NCBI GenBank assembly: GCA_000697055.1
Contig: JNDT01002171.1
Span: forward strand, 1 to 10,345
Direction: 5' to 3'
Source: Saksenaea vasiformis B4078
Lineage: Eukaryota; Mucoromycota; Mucoromycetes; Mucorales; Saksenaeaceae
DNA length: 10,345 bases
Both the position numbers and the translations under genes were made by a program. The notes beneath the pieces were generated by a model. That model saw only the letters and a program-made list of their open reading frames with translations, searched no databases and had not been told where the DNA came from. Below are positions 7,001 to 10,345 of this stretch, piece by piece (within the stretch, counting starts at the first letter, position 1; every line of letters begins with the position of its first letter).

Positions 7001-8552
7001 GCAAAAAGAGATGAATTCTATGTTGATCAACTGGTCGGAAACATTATTTGACTATAACTTTGACGTGGTTCACTTACCAGGTATGAAAAATATTTTACCT
7101 GACAGACTTTCCCGGCTTTTTCCCGATGAAAAAGTTTCGGAGGGGGGTAATGCCCTGATACATTCTACAAGCACGATGTCCGAATATACCAATCGCGCAG
7201 CTCAATTGCTGGAATCAACAATGCAACCTCCAGAAGAGGAAAGAAAAGACATTTTAGAAAAAGCACATTTGTTTGGACACTTTGGTGCCGACGCTATAGT
7301 GCAAACAGTGCACAACAACGGATTACATTGGGCAAATATCAAAGAACAAGCAATAGATGTTGTATCATCCTGCAGCGAATGTCAAAAGTTCAATATCGCA
7401 AAAAGAGGTTACCATCCTCTGCGAACAATTAAGGCAGATTGTCCTGGAGATCACTGGGCGATCGACCTTGCCGGCCCATTCCATGCTTCGCACAACAACA
7501 ACACATACCTATTGGTGTTAGTGGATATATGCACAAGATTCTGTCTATTGCGTGCAATCCCAAATAAACAGTCAGACACTATTGTAAAAACATTAGTACA
7601 AATATTCTGCGATTTCGGACTACCACGTGTATTACAATCTGACAATGGCACAGAATTTGTAAATGATCTTATGAAAAGATTCGCAAGAGCTTCAGGCTTT
7701 GAACACAGATTAGTTGTACCTTATCATCCACGCGCAAATGGCGTAGCTGAACGATGGGTACAAACAACAACCCTGAGCATAAAGAAGATGGTAAAAGGCG
7801 CAACGAAAGATTGGGACATGTATGTACCAGCAGTACAACTGGCAGTAAATGCAAAAATGTCATCACGCCACAAAACGCCGCCATTTACATTGATGTTTGC
7901 AAGACAAATGAATGCATTCAACGATTATCGCAATAATCAAGAAATGCCACCGATGGATGAAAAAGCATTAAAGAAACGCTTAGATGAAATGAAAAACATC
8001 GTATTTCCAGCTATCATTGAAAGAACAAAGGCTGTAACAGAAAAACAAGAAAAGGATTTCAACAAAAAACACACATTGGTGAAATTCCCTGTTGACAGTT
8101 ACGTCATGATTCGTACACCTGAAATGAAAGGTAAATTAGATCCTACCTATGAAGGCCCCTACAAGGTAGTTGGCGAAACACCAGGAGGATCATACGTCTT
8201 AAAAGATTATGAAGGCAAACTGATGCCGAGACAATATCCGCCATCAGCTTTAAAATCCATCACGCACGATGATCCTGTACCAGAGGACGAAATTTATGAA
8301 TTTGATGCTATTGTAGCACACAAGCCGCATAAAGGCAATTATTTATATCGTGTAAGATGGAAAGGATATTCAGAACAAGATGATACATGGGAACCACCAA
8401 AAAACTTTAATGATCCTAAACTGATCACATCATATTGGAAAAAGTTAGGACAACAGCCATCAAAATCAATCATTACAAAAAACAAACGCAAACACCAATC
8501 AAGTCAAAATGTGCCTAATAACAAACGTCAGAAATGCAGAACTCGTCAATGA
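4008..8552 (+). CDS. Gag-Pol polyprotein of the Ty3/gypsy chromovirus
   Basis: This 1,514-residue frame starts at an ATG in a strong context (CACCATGTC). The open codons before it, from a TTG at 3942, are leader. Helical stretch about 45-105. Gag domain about 170-290. Zinc knuckle C371, C374, H382, C384 (C-x2-C-x7-H-x-C, a variant form). Retropepsin site D455-G-G, where D-S/T-G is usual. Reverse transcriptase about 620-800, with D712 in STLDL and F773-V-D-D. RNase H with D923, E964, D989 and D1032. Integrase with zinc residues H1087, H1091, C1122, C1125 and the triad D1153, D1212, E1248; the last two have 35 residues between them, as expected. GPY motif 1383-1385. Chromodomain about 1427-1478 with Y1430, WKGY from 1451 and W1461. 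A basic, nuclear-signal-like tail ends the protein. It copies the RNA into DNA in virus-like particles and integrates it in the nucleus. All domains are unbroken. Only the protease motif raises doubt about activity. Confidence 0.97.
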   Translation: MSANIERDIVMEETGAELHLENLSIQSGPNEVASPVSTNIPSNKEDLEGKAKATYAVLQSTAAQHEEQYQELVLKGAASQEVDGALKLLQEAQSNVEAYRKVCKSRYPTCLHFYTYEELAEKQARTQARCQSSDYHSSSQGRYIPRDLPVLQIYGEPQWHPGKVVHLSAEMFLRAFEKELHAYNLPVEQHWERLLPKCLDDAQTMWYDNEKKLSPAISWPEMRKKLVEKYDTPEQKLRGMESVIRMRQKRGEKLQSYTRRFHQRCIESGLAEYNVSMIVTLLSSLEKKNAAFNLVSTKFGPNFVSQTLDNMCQYVAGLQLDDPDNDKRTREQDDHYGNNRYSKVQRGVNNFKSGVADLRHNPNQRKNANDCTYCHQPWFKGHKCDAYYKAKGIQQNKLKVIRSARRFVIPDGTMPNDDLPCKLSRASLNETVRHAKDETLIPVTIEGQRIEALLDGGANFSALDIDFCNKNNITIRKETGVIQLADAQIKTKRLGRTANIDVWYNGKNMKRSFEVMKLFQDIPASIGTDLMPLFGIGYVGLAPTWKDSFEEDEQEKVDDIPQPNNSPAGTETEQATFMKHIAPSLEANEKIPKDSFCTLPEAIVTIPTPPDIVCYRHQYDIPHKAKDMVKQTIEKWKADGTITEVPAQEDNRWNSPLTIAPKKDENGKYTSVRPCLDPRLINQYLKDDRYRIPLVRDIYDQLAGATVFSTLDLTSAFTRFPIHPQDQHKTAFTSVDGTRYMFRGCPFGLKPISSKFQRVMDILFRDLAFVTTFVDDIIVFSKTISEHAEHVKCVIDILTNVNLILQPKKCFFMQKCVYLLGFCVSADGICPDQRKVINVQNWPTPRSSKDIQAYLGLINYFRAHIPKISDITAPLDQLRNAQNIPTIWNKEHQKAFDQLKYALLHAPILRFPDMSHPFHVATDASNVGIGAVLYQKYDNQKYLIAFMARSLTKSERNYSVTKKELLGVIFALKKFHKYLWGNKFTLYTDHKALTYLHTQKEMNSMLINWSETLFDYNFDVVHLPGMKNILPDRLSRLFPDEKVSEGGNALIHSTSTMSEYTNRAAQLLESTMQPPEEERKDILEKAHLFGHFGADAIVQTVHNNGLHWANIKEQAIDVVSSCSECQKFNIAKRGYHPLRTIKADCPGDHWAIDLAGPFHASHNNNTYLLVLVDICTRFCLLRAIPNKQSDTIVKTLVQIFCDFGLPRVLQSDNGTEFVNDLMKRFARASGFEHRLVVPYHPRANGVAERWVQTTTLSIKKMVKGATKDWDMYVPAVQLAVNAKMSSRHKTPPFTLMFARQMNAFNDYRNNQEMPPMDEKALKKRLDEMKNIVFPAIIERTKAVTEKQEKDFNKKHTLVKFPVDSYVMIRTPEMKGKLDPTYEGPYKVVGETPGGSYVLKDYEGKLMPRQYPPSALKSITHDDPVPEDEIYEFDAIVAHKPHKGNYLYRVRWKGYSEQDDTWEPPKNFNDPKLITSYWKKLGQQPSKSIITKNKRKHQSSQNVPNNKRQKCRTRQ
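7139..7152 (+). promoter_or_regulatory. Candidate central polypurine tract inside pol
   Basis: GGAGGGGGGTAATG is identical over 14 bases to the sequence at 8580-8593, which is the 3' polypurine tract plus the first two bases of the LTR. It lies between the RNase H and integrase coding parts (codons S-E-G-G-N, E being residue 1045). A second plus-strand priming site in pol is known for lentiviruses and Ty1. That it works as one here is inference; chance plus coding constraint (Gly-Gly) is the alternative. Confidence 0.5.
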
Positions 8553-8562
8553 GTGTTGACTT

Positions 8563-8581
8563 CCACGGCTAAACAGCCTGG
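8563..8581 (+). other. Stem-loop next to the polypurine tract
   Basis: CCA (8563-8565) pairs with TGG (8579-8581) and GGCT (8567-8570) with AGCC (8575-8578). C8566 is bulged and the loop is AAAC. The 3' arm runs into the first two bases of the polypurine tract. It may help place the plus-strand primer or 3' processing, or may be chance. Confidence 0.35.
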
Positions 8582-8588
8582 AGGGGGG
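8580..8588 (+). promoter_or_regulatory. Polypurine tract (plus-strand primer)
   Basis: GGAGGGGGG lies three bases (TAA) before the 3' LTR. In LTR elements the RNase H-resistant purine RNA here primes plus-strand DNA. Position and composition are as expected. Confidence 0.85.
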
Positions 8589-8591
8589 TAA

Positions 8592-8767
8592 TGTCATGTC
8601 TGGAGATAATCAGAGGCTGTATCTTATATCGCTACCTGAATATATTTAATCTCAATCACTGACAATATAAATATCAACATAATCTAGTATTAGTTCTTGG
8701 TCTACTTTTCTACCAAAATAAACGACACCCCTCAGTCTCACTGTACTTCTCCAGTCCCGACACAACA
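8592..8767 (+). repeat. 3' LTR (176 bp)
   Basis: It is the same length as the 5' LTR and differs from it at one base (C8723 against T3880). It runs TGTCATG to CACAACA and is followed at once by the CGTAT duplication. Confidence 0.97.
8717..8722 (+). terminator. Polyadenylation signal AATAAA in the 3' LTR
   Basis: An AATAAA stands 125 bases into the LTR, 45 bases before its end, which is a suitable place for 3'-end formation of the genomic RNA. The copy in the 5' LTR is at 3874-3879. The use of the signal is inferred from position only. Confidence 0.5.
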
Positions 8768-8772
8768 CGTAT
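8768..8772. repeat. Target-site duplication, right copy (CGTAT)
   Basis: It is identical to 3744-3748 and directly follows the terminal CA of the 3' LTR. Confidence 0.92.
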
Positions 8773-8864
8773 GCATCTTGGATCATATGCATCTTGGATC
8801 GTATGTACTTTGGATCATATGCGGTTTCGATTGTATGCAGTTTCGAGTGGATGTGCCTTTGGAT
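8769..8864. repeat. 16-bp minisatellite, right part
   Basis: Six units of 16 bases follow the LTR element: GTATGCATCTTGGATC (8769-8784), ATATGCATCTTGGATC, GTATGTACTTTGGATC, ATATGCGGTTTCGATT, GTATGCAGTTTCGAGT and GGATGTGCCTTTGGAT (8849-8864). The units become less alike to the right. With the left part (3713-3744) the original array had about eight units, and the element landed in the third. Confidence 0.88.
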
Positions 8865-9141
8865 AAGGTTTGGAGGTCTTGTTGGGGGTGATACCAGAGG
8901 TCATGTGCCATTGTCAGAGTGCATGTCGGTTTGTATAGGATTCCATGAGCCTAATGATAAGAACCTAGAGGACTTCAAAGTTGTAACACAACTTTGAAAG
9001 ATATATTGTGTCAAGGCGACATCTTTTATTGATCCACTTGAAAAGAATAAAAAAATAAGAACAAAGTAAAATCGATATTGTGGATAAAAGAAAATAAAAA
9101 GGCAAGATTGCCACAGAGTAAAAATCGGCGCGCTACACAGG
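8865..9141. other. Gene-free spacer between the two minisatellites
   Basis: No coding region is supported. It contains a strong hairpin (8974-8998), an A/G-rich stretch at about 9035-9120 similar in composition to the spacer left of the LTR element, and a small inverted repeat GGCAA/TTGCC (9101-9112). Confidence 0.6.
8974..8998. repeat. Perfect 11-bp inverted repeat with 3-base loop
   Basis: TTCAAAGTTGT (8974-8984) and ACAACTTTGAA (8988-8998) are exact reverse complements around AAC. The tight arms would form a stable hairpin in RNA or a cruciform in DNA. No transcript, terminator context or transposon end can be tied to it. Confidence 0.75.
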
Positions 9142-9170
9142 TTGTACTGAACTGTCAGTAGTCAGTACAA
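9142..9170. repeat. 9-bp inverted repeat TTGTACTGA / TCAGTACAA
   Basis: The arms at 9142-9150 and 9162-9170 are perfect, with an 11-base spacer that contains further CTG/CAG words. The arm sequence is the building block of the minisatellite that begins 55 bases later and resembles the palindrome at 3229-3244. Confidence 0.65.
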
Positions 9171-9224
9171 ATTTTGTACTAATTTTAAAAAACTATCAGT
9201 ATTCAGTTTGAGTATATAAACTGT

Positions 9225-9449
9225 ACTGACTTTATATTGTACTGACTTTGTACTATACTGACTTTGTACTATACTGACTTTGTACTATACTGACTTTGTA
9301 CTGTACCAACTTTGTACTGTACTGACTTTGTACTGTACTGACTTTGTACTGTGCTAACTTTGTACTGTATCAATTTTTTATAATATCAACTTCTTATTAT
9401 ACTGACTTTTTTATTGTACCAACTTCTTATTATATCGACTTCTGTCTGT
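9225..9449. repeat. Second 16-bp minisatellite (ACTGACTTTGTACTRT), about 14 units
   Basis: The units run without gaps. ACTGACTTTGTACTAT occurs three times exactly (9241-9288), then come units ending CTGT, e.g. ACTGACTTTGTACTGT at 9321-9336 and 9337-9352, and variants with ACCAAC. From about 9369 the units are degenerate and T-rich (ATCAACTTCTTATTAT at 9385-9400), and one is 17 bases long. There is no sign of CRISPR structure: repeats are contiguous, without spacers. Confidence 0.92.
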
Positions 9450-10040
9450 AACACTTGTTTTTATACAAAACTCTTTACTTTTGACTTTCTACATTACTCT
9501 ACATTTGCAAGCATGCATATATATATGTTTTTGTATGAATGTTTAATGCGTTTAACATAAGTGAAAGCCATAATAGCCATAATTAGTAAAAGAGATTAAT
9601 TAATTTCAACGTCAAAACAGAAAAGCATTTGAGATGTTCATGTGCATAAAATAGATAGAGGCATCATTTATTGGTAATTGAAATTTGCATGTCGATTAGT
9701 TACAATGGCAGTACAAACAAAACGCGGCTCAATAGTAGTAGTAGTAGCCAGCAAAAGAAAGAAAAAGGGAATTTGAGAATTTTTTTTTTTGTTGGATGGC
9801 GTAATAATGGCGGTGAGGCACGATTGGTTAATCAGTAGCTCGTCACCGATCAAGGTATTTAGTGATTTACCAATCACGTCACTTGCATATTCATGTTGTT
9901 CATGAAGATGCCATCTTAATCATAACGCCATAATGCATTTACTGTACCATCGATCAATCAGACCAGAGATCTTATTGTGTCTATCTCACATTGGTCCATC
10001 TGGATGATGGACAAATATTACGAGATCAGTTTTTGTAAAA
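9450..10040. other. Gene-free spacer and distal promoter region
   Basis: No gene is supported. It holds an AT-dinucleotide run near 9517-9528, five TAG triplets (9733-9747) and an 11-base T run (9780-9790). Towards the right, CCAAT words appear on either strand (ATTGG 9670-9674, 9823-9827 and 9990-9994; CCAAT 9870-9874). CACGTCA at 9875-9881 resembles a bZIP/CRE-type site. These suggest an upstream promoter region for the gene beginning at 10115, but such short words also occur by chance. Confidence 0.5.
9733..9747. repeat. TAG trinucleotide microsatellite (5 units)
   Basis: Five exact TAG triplets lie in non-coding sequence. Confidence 0.9.
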
Positions 10041-10048
10041 TATAAAAG
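10041..10048 (+). promoter_or_regulatory. TATA box (TATAAAAG) of the right-edge gene
   Basis: TATAAAAGGC stands 74 bases before the ATG at 10115. A start about 30 bases downstream would give a short 5' UTR of around 45 bases. The word is close to the ideal TATA box and is the best promoter signal in the window. Confidence 0.65.
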
Positions 10049-10114
10049 GCTCCAGAAATAAGCACAGGAAAGTTAGTTTTTCATCTGTTATCAACTTTTG
10101 ACTGATTTATTGCC

Positions 10115-10345
10115 ATGGCGTTCTCTCAAGACTCTTCTCAATTCTCCAATGGACAAGACTTGGTTTCTTCTGATTTCATCGACAGCGAGCAAGAATTTGC
10201 ACCGTCAACTTCTCAAAGCTCTCTTCTTGCCAACATGTTTTCGGATGCTGGTATTTCCTCTCAAAGCACCGAACAGTTGCCTTCAGCGAATGCTGATGCG
10301 GCAGGCAAGAGAAGCATTGTATGGAACTGGTTCAAGAAGGTCGAT
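10115..10345 (+). CDS. Start of a possible BED-finger / hAT-type transposase gene (3' partial)
   Basis: 77 codons are open from an ATG in an ideal context (GCCATGG) to the right window edge, with an in-frame TGA just upstream at 10103. The first 60 or so residues are Ser/Gln-rich, acidic and probably unstructured (MAFSQDSSQF, later SSQSTEQLPS). Residues about 66-77 read KRSIVWNWFKKV, which resembles the first strand of a BED zinc finger (S-x-V-W-x-x-F), the DNA-binding domain at the N terminus of hAT transposases and of related host proteins. The zinc-binding Cys and His residues would lie outside the window, so the family call is inference. The gene itself is well supported by TATA box, Kozak context and codon-like sequence. 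No terminal inverted repeat of a hAT element could be identified upstream. Confidence 0.6.
   Translation, partial: MAFSQDSSQFSNGQDLVSSDFIDSEQEFAPSTSQSSLLANMFSDAGISSQSTEQLPSANADAAGKRSIVWNWFKKVD

Larger units (their letters stand above)
3749..8767 (+). mobile_element. Complete Ty3/gypsy chromovirus LTR retrotransposon
   Basis: The element is 5,019 bp long and bounded by 176-bp direct LTRs (5'-TGTCATG ... CACAACA-3') with a CGTAT target duplication. Between them lie an 83-base leader, a single uninterrupted Gag-Pol frame, 39 bases of 3' untranslated sequence and a polypurine tract abutting the 3' LTR. The domain order protease, RT, RNase H, integrase, chromodomain defines Ty3/gypsy and, within it, the chromoviruses, which use the chromodomain to choose chromatin targets. 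One Gag-Pol frame without a frameshift is as in Tf1 of fission yeast. Near-identical LTRs and an intact frame point to a recent insertion of a possibly autonomous copy. Confidence 0.97.

Noticed and set aside
8697..8997. Two overlapping plus-strand frames after the retrotransposon
   Set aside because: They run from the 3' LTR through the 16-bp minisatellite and show only repeat-derived sequence.
9225..9449. CRISPR-like array
   Set aside because: The 16-base units are contiguous with no spacers, in a eukaryotic context; it is a minisatellite.
2998..9454. TGTAACAC words at 2998-3005 (minus), 8982-8989 and 9447-9454 as transposon ends
   Set aside because: Similarity stops after about eight bases, and the orientations do not form an inverted or direct pair enclosing an element.
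9668..9877. 69-codon minus-strand frame
   Set aside because: It is low-complexity sequence (poly-T and TAG repeat read in reverse) without a domain.

Overview
The window looks like transposon-rich, AT-rich eukaryotic (nuclear) DNA, most likely from an early-diverging fungus of the Mucoromycota type. That assignment is tentative. It rests on a Helitron helicase, an LTR chromovirus with a single Gag-Pol frame, AT-rich spacers full of minisatellites, and TATA/CCAAT-type promoters with Kozak-like starts (CACCATG, GCCATGG). I see no bacterial operon, ribosome binding site, rRNA, tRNA or CRISPR array.

Layout. (1) Positions 1-2155 carry the C-terminal part of a Helitron replication protein. Its frame is open through the left window edge and contains a complete PIF1-type helicase. 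A GC-rich stem-loop follows at 2275-2302 and may lie near the element's right end. (2) Positions 2303-3712 are AT-rich, partly purine-biased spacer with simple repeats and a perfect palindrome, and no convincing gene. (3) Positions 3749-8767 are a complete 5,019-bp Ty3/gypsy LTR retrotransposon of the chromovirus type: two 176-bp LTRs differing at one base, a 5-bp target duplication (CGTAT), one intact 1,514-residue Gag-protease-RT-RNase H-integrase-chromodomain frame, and a polypurine tract beside the 3' LTR. It sits inside a 16-bp minisatellite that resumes on its right side. (4) Positions 8769-9449 hold the rest of that minisatellite, two hairpins and a second 16-bp minisatellite with a partly similar unit. 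(5) Positions 9450-10114 are a spacer that becomes promoter-like, with CCAAT motifs and a strong TATA box. (6) From 10115 to the right edge runs the start of a gene with a Ser/Gln-rich leader and what may be the beginning of a BED zinc finger, as in hAT-type transposases.

The genes do not form a pathway. The window is a nest of mobile elements from at least two, possibly three, classes. Only the LTR element is complete here, and it looks young and possibly still active. The points most worth a second look are a second exact copy of the polypurine-tract/U3 junction inside pol (possible central polypurine tract), the absence of a tRNA-type primer site with a possible self-priming match, the unusual Asp-Gly-Gly protease motif, and the two 16-bp arrays with a shared core.
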